The translations under genes and the position numbers were made by a program. Of a stretch of 47,395 bases of DNA, positions 27,144-35,238 are shown piece after piece. Position 1 is the first letter of the stretch. The number at the start of each line of letters is the position of its first letter. A model generated the notes under the pieces. It did no database searches. It was given only the letters and a program-made list of their open reading frames with translations, and was not told the DNA's origin. This DNA comes from Desulfobacteraceae bacterium (GTDB lineage: Bacteria; Desulfobacterota; Desulfobacteria; Desulfobacterales; Desulfosalsimonadaceae): NCBI GenBank assembly GCA_011389935.1, contig JAABTJ010000024.1, positions 1-47,395 of the forward strand, in the 5' to 3' direction.

Positions 27144-27404
27144 ATGAAAAAAAAAGAATTATACCGACATTTGATCGACACCGCCTCCAAACTTGAAATA
27201 AAAGTGTCCGAACAGAATCTTCGCGCAACGAACGTGAATGCCAAAAGCGGCCTGTGCCAGGTAAAGGGGGAATACGTTTTTATCATGGACAAACACCTGC
27301 CGCTGTCTGAGAAAATCGATCTTCTTTCCGCGTGTCTGCGATCCAAACCCCTTGACAACATCTACATCGTTCCCGCCGTGCGAGAATTTATTTTTCACCC
27401 GTAA
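27144..27404 (+). CDS. Small unknown protein downstream of glmM
   Basis: An 86-residue cytosolic protein, basic at the N-terminus (MKKKELYRHLIDTASKLEIK). The middle strand-like segments SGLCQVKGEYVFIMDKHLPL and the helix SEKIDLLSACLRS lead to the end IYIVPAVREFIFHP. It starts 8 bp after the glmM stop, so it is probably translated from the same message. I do not recognise a named family; small proteins of this kind occur beside sugar-nucleotide genes in Deltaproteobacteria, but that is only memory. No motif gives a function. Confidence 0.65.
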   Translation: MKKKELYRHLIDTASKLEIKVSEQNLRATNVNAKSGLCQVKGEYVFIMDKHLPLSEKIDLLSACLRSKPLDNIYIVPAVREFIFHP

Positions 27405-27758
27405 AACCGACAGCCCAAAACCAGAAACCGAAAAAAGAAACAAGGCCCGAGGCAGGGGGACTGGTTTGCATTTTGGCCATTGCAAACCAAGTCAACTCCC
27501 GGCATTTGCCCGCCCAAAGCAAAGTTTACATAATATTTCTTATCAGACGTTAAATAGTTGAGCAGAATTGATTTTTACCCCCTATGCCACATAAGGATTG
27601 CATTTCTGCCTTTTATTGTGCTAGTTTTACAAATTTATTCCGGTAACACGTGTTTTCTGGCTGGAACAATTTGTTTATCAACTTTGATTCCTTCGTAAAA
27701 AGTCACAAGACAAGGAACATTTGTTTATCAGTGTTTTTGAATTTCAGGATAGTTGAAC
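27405..27758. other. Gap with a hairpin, a solo repeat end and a flanking direct repeat
   Basis: No gene is seen. A 9-bp inverted repeat (TGGTTTGCA / TGCAAACCA, 27462-27489, 10-nt loop) has no T run after it. At 27684-27704 lies an isolated end of the MITE-like repeat (TTCGTAAAAAGTC and flank). It is enclosed by a direct repeat, GGAACAATTTGTTTATCA (27663-27680) and GGAACATTTGTTTATCA (27714-27730). The xseA promoter must be in the last 200 bp, which are A+T-rich. Confidence 0.6.
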
Positions 27759-29108
27759 ATGCAGGAAAATGATCCGGCCGGCACCGGCCGCACGGTTCTG
27801 ACGGTAACCGAGCTTACCTCGGAACTTAAAGCATTGCTTGAAAAAACATACCCATTTATCTGGATTACCGGGGAAATTTCCAATTTCCGCGTTCCATCAT
27901 CCGGCCATTTTTATTTCACTCTCAAGGATGCCGGCGCCCAGATTTTCGCGGTCATGTTCAAGGGGCAGAACCGCGCACTGAAATTTGCGCCCGAAGACGG
28001 CATGTCGGTTACCGGTTTCGGCCGGATCAGCGTATATCCGCCCAGGGGGGCATACCAGGTCATTTTTGAATACCTGGAGCCGGCAGGCGCCGGCGCCCTG
28101 CAGGCGGCATTTGAACAGCTCAAAAAAAAACTGGCCGCAGAAGGTCTTTTCGATGCTTCACACAAGCGCCCTATTCCCTTTCTTCCTTCAAAAATCGCCA
28201 TTATCAGCTCCCCCACGGGCGCGGTTGTCCATGACATCATACGGATCGTCCACAGGCGCTTTCCAAATATTCCCATTGACATCATACCCGTAAAGGTGCA
28301 GGGGGACGGCGCTGTCGAAGAGATCGTTTCCGCCATGCAAATGGCCAGCGAAAGCACCGGGGCGGACACAATCATTCTCGCCCGGGGCGGCGGATCGCTC
28401 GAAGACCTGGCGGCCTTTAACAGCGAAGCCGTGGCGCGGGAAATCTTTGCCTCTGCAATACCGGTCATATCCGCAATCGGCCATGAAACCGATTTTACGA
28501 TCGCCGATTTCACCGCTGATTTGCGTGCGCCCACGCCATCGGCTGCGGCCGAACTTGTCGTACCCGTCAAAACCGATCTGGTATACACCCTGCAGACCTA
28601 TACCAAACGCCTTTCCGCCAAAATGATCCGGTATATTGACGACGAACGGGTGAAAACGCATAAATTGTCCCGTCGGCTTGTCCATCCGCGGCGCCGGCTC
28701 GATGACATGATGCTTCGCCTCGACGACCAGGCAACGCGCATGGCCAACGCGATCAAAAATCTTCTCCGGCAGAAGCAGCAGCATCTGGTCTGGCAGCACA
28801 GCCGGCTGCATGCGGTTTCCCCGTCCCGGCAGGCATCTGTTTTGCGGGAGAATGTCATGCGGTGCCGCGCCCGCATGGAAACGGGTATAAACGCCTCCAT
28901 GCAGTTGCAGCGAACCCGGGCTGCAGCCCTTGCTTCGAGGCTGTCGGGGCTTAACCCCAGTGCCGTGCTGGAGCGCGGCTACAGCATCGTCCGCAGAATG
29001 CCGGATCGGACGGTCGTCACGGGTACCGACCAGGTGGTCACGGGACAACATGTTGAAGTCATTGTGTCCAAAGGAAAAATGACCTGTCTTGTGGAAAAAA
29101 AGGAATAA
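27759..29108 (+). CDS. xseA: Exodeoxyribonuclease VII large subunit
   Basis: Catalytic subunit of the single-strand-specific exonuclease VII. The 449-residue protein has an N-terminal OB-fold (VTELTSELKALLEKTYPFIW, GEISNFR, SSGHFYFTLKD), then the catalytic domain with PSKIAIISSPTGAVVHDI, ARGGGSLEDLAAFNSE and SAIGHETDFTIADF, and a coiled-coil region rich in Gln and Arg that binds XseB. The ATG at 27759 has a CAGGA-type site 8 bp upstream; a TTG two codons earlier is less likely. First gene of the run xseA-xseB-ispA-dxs-tlyA. Confidence 0.95.
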   Translation: MQENDPAGTGRTVLTVTELTSELKALLEKTYPFIWITGEISNFRVPSSGHFYFTLKDAGAQIFAVMFKGQNRALKFAPEDGMSVTGFGRISVYPPRGAYQVIFEYLEPAGAGALQAAFEQLKKKLAAEGLFDASHKRPIPFLPSKIAIISSPTGAVVHDIIRIVHRRFPNIPIDIIPVKVQGDGAVEEIVSAMQMASESTGADTIILARGGGSLEDLAAFNSEAVAREIFASAIPVISAIGHETDFTIADFTADLRAPTPSAAAELVVPVKTDLVYTLQTYTKRLSAKMIRYIDDERVKTHKLSRRLVHPRRRLDDMMLRLDDQATRMANAIKNLLRQKQQHLVWQHSRLHAVSPSRQASVLRENVMRCRARMETGINASMQLQRTRAAALASRLSGLNPSAVLERGYSIVRRMPDRTVVTGTDQVVTGQHVEVIVSKGKMTCLVEKKE

Positions 29109-29110
29109 AA

Positions 29111-29371
29111 ATGGCAAAAAAATCATTTGAAGAGAATATGGCGCAGCTTGAAAAAATCGTTGAAGAGCTGGAAGCCGGCAACCTGCCCCTTGAAAAAGCA
29201 TTGAAACGTTTCGAGGAGGGCATGAATCTGTCCAGGGCCTGCTTTGAAAAGCTCGATGAAACCGAAAAGAAGATTTCCCTGCTGCTAAAACAGCAAAACG
29301 GCGCGGTCCAGAAAACCCCGTTTGAATCCGAAGCGCGAAACGGACTGGAAAATGACACAGAAAAAGAGTGA
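29111..29371 (+). CDS. xseB: Exodeoxyribonuclease VII small subunit
   Basis: An 86-residue helical-hairpin partner of XseA. Family blocks are SFEENMAQLEKIVEELEAGN, LPLEKALKRFEEGMNLSR and CFEKLDETEKKISLLL. It starts 2 bp after the xseA stop and its 3' end overlaps ispA by 20 bp, indicating coupled translation and the usual subunit co-expression. Confidence 0.94.
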   Translation: MAKKSFEENMAQLEKIVEELEAGNLPLEKALKRFEEGMNLSRACFEKLDETEKKISLLLKQQNGAVQKTPFESEARNGLENDTEKE

Positions 29372-30278
29372 CCCTTCCGGTTCATCCCTATTTGAGCTGG
29401 GGGCGTATCTCGACCAAAAGCGCCGGGTCATCGACGAGCGCCTTCATACCCTTCTGACGGATCATTGCGCCTCCTCGCGTCTTTTCGAGGCCATGCATTA
29501 CAGCCTCATGGGCTCCGGCAAGCGCCTCCGGCCCGTCCTTTGCATCGCTGCGGCAGAGGCGGTTGGCGCCGGTGAAACCGAGCTTGTCATGCGAACAGCC
29601 TGCGCCCTGGAAATGATTCATACCTATTCGCTGATCCATGATGACCTGCCGGCAATGGATGACGACGATATGCGGCGGGGAAGCCCCACCTGCCATATCC
29701 GCTTTGATGGAGCCACCGCCATCCTGGCGGGAGACGCGCTGCTCAGCCTGGCTTTTGAAATCCTTTCAGAACCGGCCGAATCCATGGATGATCCGTTACA
29801 GCAGCTTGCAATTATTGCAAAAATCGCTCATGCTTCCGGCAATCGCGGAATGGCAGGCGGGCAGATGCTCGATGTGGGTGCACAGGGGGAAGAAACGGAT
29901 CTTGCATCGCTCCGGCGAATCCACGAGTTGAAAACCGGCGCGATGATCGAGGCTGCAGTCGTGGGGGGCGCGATTGCCGGCGGCGGCACGCACGCGCAGG
30001 TGGAAGCCCTTTCGACCTATGCCCGCAGTATCGGACTGGCATTCCAGGTAACCGACGACATTTTAAATGTGGAAGGCGACCCGGAAATCATGGGAAAATC
30101 CACCGGCACCGACGAACTGCGCCTCAAAGCGACGTACCCTGCCCTTATGGGCCTTGATGAATCCAAAACATATGCTGCAAAACAGGTGGCCCTTGCACTG
30201 GACGCACTTTCGATTTTCGGCAGCAAGGCGGCTCCGCTTCATGCCATTGCACGATATATACTTGAAAGAAAAAGGTAA
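29352..30278 (+). CDS. ispA: Farnesyl/geranylgeranyl diphosphate synthase
   Basis: Head-to-tail prenyltransferase making C15 (or longer) diphosphates for quinones and undecaprenyl carriers. The 308-residue protein has the first aspartate-rich motif LIHDDLPAMDDDDMRRG, the GSGKRLRPVLC substrate loop and the second motif QVTDDILNVEGD. The residues preceding the first motif (ALEMIHTYSLIHDD, with Tyr at -5) fit a short-chain synthase. The start was taken as the ATG at 29352, inside the end of xseB, rather than the longer frame. It lies directly before dxs, so the precursor pathway and its user are together. Confidence 0.92.
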   Translation: MTQKKSDPSGSSLFELGAYLDQKRRVIDERLHTLLTDHCASSRLFEAMHYSLMGSGKRLRPVLCIAAAEAVGAGETELVMRTACALEMIHTYSLIHDDLPAMDDDDMRRGSPTCHIRFDGATAILAGDALLSLAFEILSEPAESMDDPLQQLAIIAKIAHASGNRGMAGGQMLDVGAQGEETDLASLRRIHELKTGAMIEAAVVGGAIAGGGTHAQVEALSTYARSIGLAFQVTDDILNVEGDPEIMGKSTGTDELRLKATYPALMGLDESKTYAAKQVALALDALSIFGSKAAPLHAIARYILERKR

Positions 30279-30283
30279 ACCAA

Positions 30284-32167
30284 ATGGCATTGCTCGATGA
30301 CATCAATTCACCGGAAGACCTGAAAAAGCTCCCCCGCTCCGAGCTCCACAACCTTGCACTGGAAATCCGGCAGCTGATCGTTGACGTGGTATCAAAAACC
30401 GGCGGGCACCTGGCTTCCAACCTGGGAGTCGTAGAGCTGACCATAGCGCTTCACTACGTGTTTGACGTTCCAAAAGACAAGATCGTCTGGGACGTCGGCC
30501 ACCAGTCCTATACGCACAAGATACTGACCGGAAGGCGCGAACGCTTTTCTACGCTCCGGCAGCATGGCGGAATATCCGGATTTCCGCGCACATCGGAGAG
30601 CCCCTGCGATGCGTTTTCAACCGGACACAGCGGCACATCGATTTCCGCCGGTTTGGGCATCACCTGCGCCAAAGACTTGAAAAAACAGCGGGACAAGGTT
30701 ATCTGCATTATCGGAGACGGCTCCATGACCGCCGGCTTGGCCTATGAAGGGCTCAACCATGCCGGCGATCTCGACAAGGACCTCATCGTCATCTTAAACG
30801 ACAATGAACTGTCCATCTCCCCCAATGTGGGCGCGCTTTCCTCCCTTTTGAGCCGGACCTTTTCCTCCCGGTATCTCCAGGACTGGCGCAAGGAAATCGG
30901 TGAACTGCTGCGATCACTGCCCAGAATCGGAAACGACGCCTATTATCTTGCCAAACGCGCCGAGGAATCTTTCAAAGCACTGGTCACGCCGGGCATGCTC
31001 TTCGAATCCTTCAATTTTTCCTATTTCGGCCCCATCAAGGGGCACCGGCTCGACCAGTTGATCGATATTCTTTCCAATATCAAAAATCAGAACGAGCCGG
31101 TGCTCCTGCACGTCGCCACCACCAAGGGAAAAGGGTATCCCCCTGCGGAAAAAAATCCCGTGTATTTCCACGGTGTGGGCTGCTTCGAGGTGAAAACCGG
31201 CAATGACGTGAACGGTTCGTGCGGCGTTTCCTATACCCGGACATTTGGCGAAACCATGCTTGCGCTGGCCGAAGAGAATGAAAAAATCGTTGCAGTGACC
31301 GCAGCCATGCCGGAAGGGACCGGACTTGTTCCCTTTTCGGAAAAATTTCCGGATCGCTTTTTCGACGTGGGCATTGCCGAACCGCACGGCGTGACGTTTG
31401 CCGGTGGCATGGCGACCGAGGGGTTTATCCCGGTGGTGGCGATCTATTCCACTTTTCTGCAGCGCGCGTATGACCAGTTACTTCACGATATCTGCATGGA
31501 TTCCCTGCACGTCGTTTTTGCCGTGGATCGGGGCGGCATCGTGGGGGAAGACGGCCCCACGCACCACGGCCTTTTTGATCTGGCATACCTCCGTTCCCTG
31601 CCCAACATGGTCGTAATGGCCCCCAAAGACGGCGAAGAACTGAAAAAAATGCTCCGGTTTGCCGCTGCCCAGAACGGACCGGTGGCCTTGCGATATCCCC
31701 GGGGGGATGCAATCGAAATCGCGCCGCCGGAATCGGATGCCAACGGATCCATTTGTCTTGGAAAAGCCGAACTTCTTGTCCATGGGGACGATGTGGTGAT
31801 TTTTGCCATTGGACACAGCGTTCTTGAGTCCTGCAAGGCGGCCCGAAAACTGGCTGAAACCGAAAACCTCTCTGCAACCGTGGTCAACTGCCGGTTTGTA
31901 AAACCCTTGGATAAAGAACTTGTCATATCGCTGGTAAGGCGCATTCCGCGTGTGATAACGGTTGAGGAAGGGGTTCTTTCCGGGGGGTTTGGCAGCGCGG
32001 TCATTGAATGCCTTGCCGACGCGGAAATTGCCGGATACCGGATAAAACGGATCGGTATTGACGATACTTTCCTGGAGCACGGGGAAAAATCAATTCTCCG
32101 CGCAAAGTACGGCCTGGATGCCGATGGCATCGTTATAATTGCAAAGCAGCTTGTCAACGATGAATAA
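30284..32167 (+). CDS. dxs: 1-deoxy-D-xylulose-5-phosphate synthase
   Basis: Thiamine-diphosphate enzyme that condenses pyruvate and glyceraldehyde 3-phosphate, the entry step of the MEP isoprenoid pathway. The 627 residues include the DVGHQSYTHKILTGRR substrate segment, the ThDP motif IGDGSMTAGLAYEGLNHAG, the transketolase-type domain 2 (DVGIAEPHGVTFAGGMA, AVDRGGIVGEDGPTHHG, RYPRGDA) and a C-terminal transketolase domain (VEEGVLSGGFGSAV). It starts 5 bp after ispA and overlaps tlyA. Confidence 0.97.
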   Translation: MALLDDINSPEDLKKLPRSELHNLALEIRQLIVDVVSKTGGHLASNLGVVELTIALHYVFDVPKDKIVWDVGHQSYTHKILTGRRERFSTLRQHGGISGFPRTSESPCDAFSTGHSGTSISAGLGITCAKDLKKQRDKVICIIGDGSMTAGLAYEGLNHAGDLDKDLIVILNDNELSISPNVGALSSLLSRTFSSRYLQDWRKEIGELLRSLPRIGNDAYYLAKRAEESFKALVTPGMLFESFNFSYFGPIKGHRLDQLIDILSNIKNQNEPVLLHVATTKGKGYPPAEKNPVYFHGVGCFEVKTGNDVNGSCGVSYTRTFGETMLALAEENEKIVAVTAAMPEGTGLVPFSEKFPDRFFDVGIAEPHGVTFAGGMATEGFIPVVAIYSTFLQRAYDQLLHDICMDSLHVVFAVDRGGIVGEDGPTHHGLFDLAYLRSLPNMVVMAPKDGEELKKMLRFAAAQNGPVALRYPRGDAIEIAPPESDANGSICLGKAELLVHGDDVVIFAIGHSVLESCKAARKLAETENLSATVVNCRFVKPLDKELVISLVRRIPRVITVEEGVLSGGFGSAVIECLADAEIAGYRIKRIGIDDTFLEHGEKSILRAKYGLDADGIVIIAKQLVNDE

Positions 32168-32981
32168 CGACAGGCACACAAAAAAGCAGAGCGTCCGCAT
32201 AAAGGGCGCAGAACGACCGGAAACGCCTGCGAAAAAACCATCCAAAAAACGGCTGGACACCCTTGTTGTGGAAAAACAGCTGGCGGAAAGCCGGGGGCGT
32301 GCCCAGGCTCTGATCATGGCCGGAAACATCCTTGTGGATGATGCGCCTGTTGACAAGCCCGGCGCGTTTGTCCGGGTCGATGCCGTCATCACGAGCCGGG
32401 CGGAGGATCTCAAGTTCGTCAGTCGGGGCGGATTGAAACTCGAGCACGCCCTTGATGTTTTCGGCGTCGATGTGGCGGATGCAAAATGCCTGGACGTGGG
32501 GGCTTCAACCGGTGGATTTACCGACTGCCTGCTGCAGCGGGGGGCAAAAAGCGTCTGCGCGGTCGATGTCGGATACGGGCAGCTGGCATGGAAACTACGC
32601 AATGACAGGCGGGTCCAAGTCATCGAGCGGACCAATATCCGGTACATGACCCCCGAAAACCTGCCCGCCCCCTTTGATATCGTGACCATCGATGTTTCCT
32701 TTATATCCCTTAAAATCGTGGTCCCGGTCGTCCGGATGTTTTTAAAGCCGGCCGGGCAAATACTGGCGCTGGTCAAGCCCCAGTTCGAAGTCGGAAAAGA
32801 CCAGGTGGGCAAGGGAGGCGTGGTGAGGGACGGCGTCCTGCATGACGCCGTCCTGCAACGCCTTGCCTCCTTTTTTCATGAAAAATGCCGCCTGACCTGC
32901 GTGGGCATAACCCCCTCCCCGATTTCCGGGCCCAAGGGAAACCGGGAGTTCATCATGCTGCTTGGCCGTGCTGCCGGTTAG
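32160..32981 (+). CDS. tlyA: TlyA-family rRNA 2'-O-methyltransferase / S4-domain protein
   Basis: A 273-residue protein with an N-terminal S4 RNA-binding domain (KRLDTLVVEKQLAESRGRAQ, MAGNILVDD) after a basic 30-residue tail. An FtsJ-type Rossmann methyltransferase follows, with CLDVGASTGGFTDCLLQRGA as motif I and catalytic-type residues in TIDVSFISL and LALVKPQFEVG. The family methylates the ribose of 16S/23S rRNA cytidines. It overlaps the dxs stop by 8 bp, and its ATG at 32160 was preferred over the longer frame. Last gene of the xse-ispA-dxs run. Confidence 0.92.
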   Translation: MNNDRHTKKQSVRIKGAERPETPAKKPSKKRLDTLVVEKQLAESRGRAQALIMAGNILVDDAPVDKPGAFVRVDAVITSRAEDLKFVSRGGLKLEHALDVFGVDVADAKCLDVGASTGGFTDCLLQRGAKSVCAVDVGYGQLAWKLRNDRRVQVIERTNIRYMTPENLPAPFDIVTIDVSFISLKIVVPVVRMFLKPAGQILALVKPQFEVGKDQVGKGGVVRDGVLHDAVLQRLASFFHEKCRLTCVGITPSPISGPKGNREFIMLLGRAAG

Positions 32982-33111
32982 GGACACATTTCAACGTTTT
33001 ACGGTTGATTTTTTTTTGTCAAACTTATAAGAAGGTTAAACTCGATTCCATTTTCCAGAACATAAATTCTCTTTTACATACATCCAGCAACTGAGAGGAG
33101 TGAAAAGCGAA

Positions 33112-35172
33112 ATGACTGAAAAATTACGAAACGTTGTGCTGGTCGGGCACGGCGGTTCCGGAAAAACCTCCCTGGCAGAAGCATTGTTGTTTAACTCGGG
33201 CGTCACGAACCGGTTTGGTTCCGTTGACGAAGGCAATGCCGTGATGGATTTCGAACCCGAGGAATTAAAGCGAAAAAGCAGCATATCTTCCGCTTTTCAC
33301 CAGTTTACCTGGACCAAGCACCCCGTCAATATCATCGATACGCCGGGCGATCAGAATTTTTTCTCGGATACCCGCTTGTGCATGCAGGGAGCCGACGGCG
33401 CCGCAGTGGTCATCGACGCCATCGACGGCGTCAAGGTTCAGACGGAACAGGCCTGGGAATTTGCCGATGAATACGACATGCCGCGCATCATTATCATCAA
33501 CAAGGTCGACCGGGAGCGCGCCGATTTCTACAAGGCATTTGAAGATGCCGCCCAGATTTTTTCTCCGAAACCGATTATCCTTCAACTCCCTATCGGCAAA
33601 GAGGCGGACTTTAAAGGCGTCGTGGACCTGGTAAACATGCAGGCCTATACATATGAAGACGGCAAAGCCGTCAAGACCGACATACCGGCGGACATGCAGG
33701 AGCAGGTGGAAACAGAGCGGGAGGCGATGATCGAGAACATCGCGGAAGCCGACGACTCTCTCGTGGAAAAATACCTGGAAGGGGAAGAGCTTACCCACGA
33801 AGAAATCATCGCGACCCTTCGCAAGGGCACCATCGAAAAAACGTTCGTTCCGGTGATCTGCGGGTCCGCAACCCTGAACATCGGCATGGACCTGGTTGCC
33901 TCGCTCATGGTGGATACCCTCCCCTCCCCCCAGGACAGGGGTTCCAAAACCGGGTTCGAACCGGGCACGGAAAATGAGATTCAACGGGAACCATCCCCGG
34001 ATGCGCCGTTTTCAGCCCTGGTATTCAAAACGTTGGCCGACCCATATGCAGGACGGTTGACCCTGTTCCGGGTATTATCCGGAAGCCTCGGATCGGATGG
34101 CGGTTTTTACAATGCCACCCGGGACACCAAAGAGCGCTTCAACCAGCTTTTACAGATTCACGGCAAGGAGCAGAAACCCGCCTCCGGTGCCGGCCCGGGC
34201 GACATCGTGGCGGTTGCCAAACTCAAGGAAACCGTAACCGGCGATACGATCTGCGATCCGGCCAATCCGATTCTCTACAAGACTGCCGAGCCGCTTCAAG
34301 GCGTTGTCACGTTCGCCATTTCACCGAAAAGCAAGGGGGACGAGGACAAGATTTTCTCCTCGCTCAGCAAGTTGATGGAGGAAGATCCCGGGCTCAAGCT
34401 CGAACGGAACGAGGAAATCCGCCAGTCGCTGATCACCGGCATGGGGCAGATACACATCGAAACCACGGTTGAAAAACTCAGGCGGAAATACAATGTCGAG
34501 GTCAACCTCGAAATCCCGAAAGTCCCCTACAAGGAAACCTTCAAGAAAAAAGTTTCGGTCCAGGGGCGCCACAAGAAGCAATCCGGCGGTCACGGACAGT
34601 TCGGCGACTGCTGGGTGGAATTCGAGCCCCTGCAGCGGAGCGAAGGCTACGAATTTGTGGACAAAATTGTGGGGGGCTCCATTCCCAAGACATATATTCC
34701 GGCCGTTGACAAGGGCATCCAGGAGGCTTCCCAAAAAGGGATGCTCGCGGGTTTCCCGGTCGTGGATTTCCGGGCCACCGTTTATGACGGTTCTTACCAT
34801 TCCGTGGACTCTTCGGAAATGGCATTTAAAATCGCCGGTTCCCTGGCCTACAAAAAAGCCATGGAACAGGCCGATCCGGTTTTGCTGGAACCGATCATGG
34901 AAATGGAAGTCATCACCCCGGATGAATTCATGGGGGATATCATGGGGGATCTCAACTCCCGGCGCGGCCGGGTGCTGGGCATGGACAGCCGCGGGAAAAA
35001 CCAGGTGGTCAGGGCCCATGTCCCCATGGCGGAAATTCTCACGTACGCGCCGGATCTTCGCTCCATGACGGGCGGCCGCGGCATATTCAACATGAAAATG
35101 TCCCACTACGAGGAAGTCCCCGCGCAAATCGCCCAGAAAGTCATCGAAGACATCAAGAGCAAACAGGAATAA
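33112..35172 (+). CDS. Elongation factor G paralogue (EF-G2-like GTPase)
   Basis: A 686-residue translational GTPase. G1 is VGHGGSGKTS, where main EF-G has GHIDAGKT; G3 is IDTPGDQNFF; G4 is IINKVDRE. Domains II to V follow (DPYAGRLTLFRVLSGSL; GMGQIHIETTVEKLRRKYNV; domain IV from about GRHKKQSGGHGQFGDCWVEF; domain V ending near GGRGIFNMKM). The altered P-loop and lack of str-operon neighbours (rpsL, rpsG, tuf) fit the EF-G2/EF-G-like subgroup rather than FusA; its cellular role is poorly known. A GTG four codons earlier exists but sits too close to GAGAGGAG; the ATG at 33112 was chosen. Confidence 0.88.
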   Translation: MTEKLRNVVLVGHGGSGKTSLAEALLFNSGVTNRFGSVDEGNAVMDFEPEELKRKSSISSAFHQFTWTKHPVNIIDTPGDQNFFSDTRLCMQGADGAAVVIDAIDGVKVQTEQAWEFADEYDMPRIIIINKVDRERADFYKAFEDAAQIFSPKPIILQLPIGKEADFKGVVDLVNMQAYTYEDGKAVKTDIPADMQEQVETEREAMIENIAEADDSLVEKYLEGEELTHEEIIATLRKGTIEKTFVPVICGSATLNIGMDLVASLMVDTLPSPQDRGSKTGFEPGTENEIQREPSPDAPFSALVFKTLADPYAGRLTLFRVLSGSLGSDGGFYNATRDTKERFNQLLQIHGKEQKPASGAGPGDIVAVAKLKETVTGDTICDPANPILYKTAEPLQGVVTFAISPKSKGDEDKIFSSLSKLMEEDPGLKLERNEEIRQSLITGMGQIHIETTVEKLRRKYNVEVNLEIPKVPYKETFKKKVSVQGRHKKQSGGHGQFGDCWVEFEPLQRSEGYEFVDKIVGGSIPKTYIPAVDKGIQEASQKGMLAGFPVVDFRATVYDGSYHSVDSSEMAFKIAGSLAYKKAMEQADPVLLEPIMEMEVITPDEFMGDIMGDLNSRRGRVLGMDSRGKNQVVRAHVPMAEILTYAPDLRSMTGGRGIFNMKMSHYEEVPAQIAQKVIEDIKSKQE

Positions 35173-35190
35173 AAAACCGCCTTTTCCCAC

Positions 35191-35229
35191 TTGTCTGGGG
35201 GGCAAAATCGAATTTCGCCCCCCAGACAA
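35191..35229. terminator. Perfect 13-bp hairpin between convergent genes
   Basis: TTGTCTGGGGGGC and GCCCCCCAGACAA are perfect inverted repeats with a 13-nt loop. It lies 19 bp after the EF-G paralogue and 9 bp before the stop of the opposing thioredoxin-fold gene. There is no long T run, but it is very stable and suits a bidirectional terminator. Confidence 0.7.
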
Positions 35230-35238
35230 CCCCTTGCC

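Noticed and set aside
27462..27489. Rho-independent terminator after the small gene behind glmM
   Set aside because: The 9-bp hairpin has no T run on either side. It may be an operator or a weak structure, so it is only described within the gap entry.
33005..33031. Promoter before the EF-G paralogue (TTGATT and TATAAG)
   Set aside because: The spacer is only 15 bp and the -35 is inside a T run, so it is not strong enough to list as a feature.
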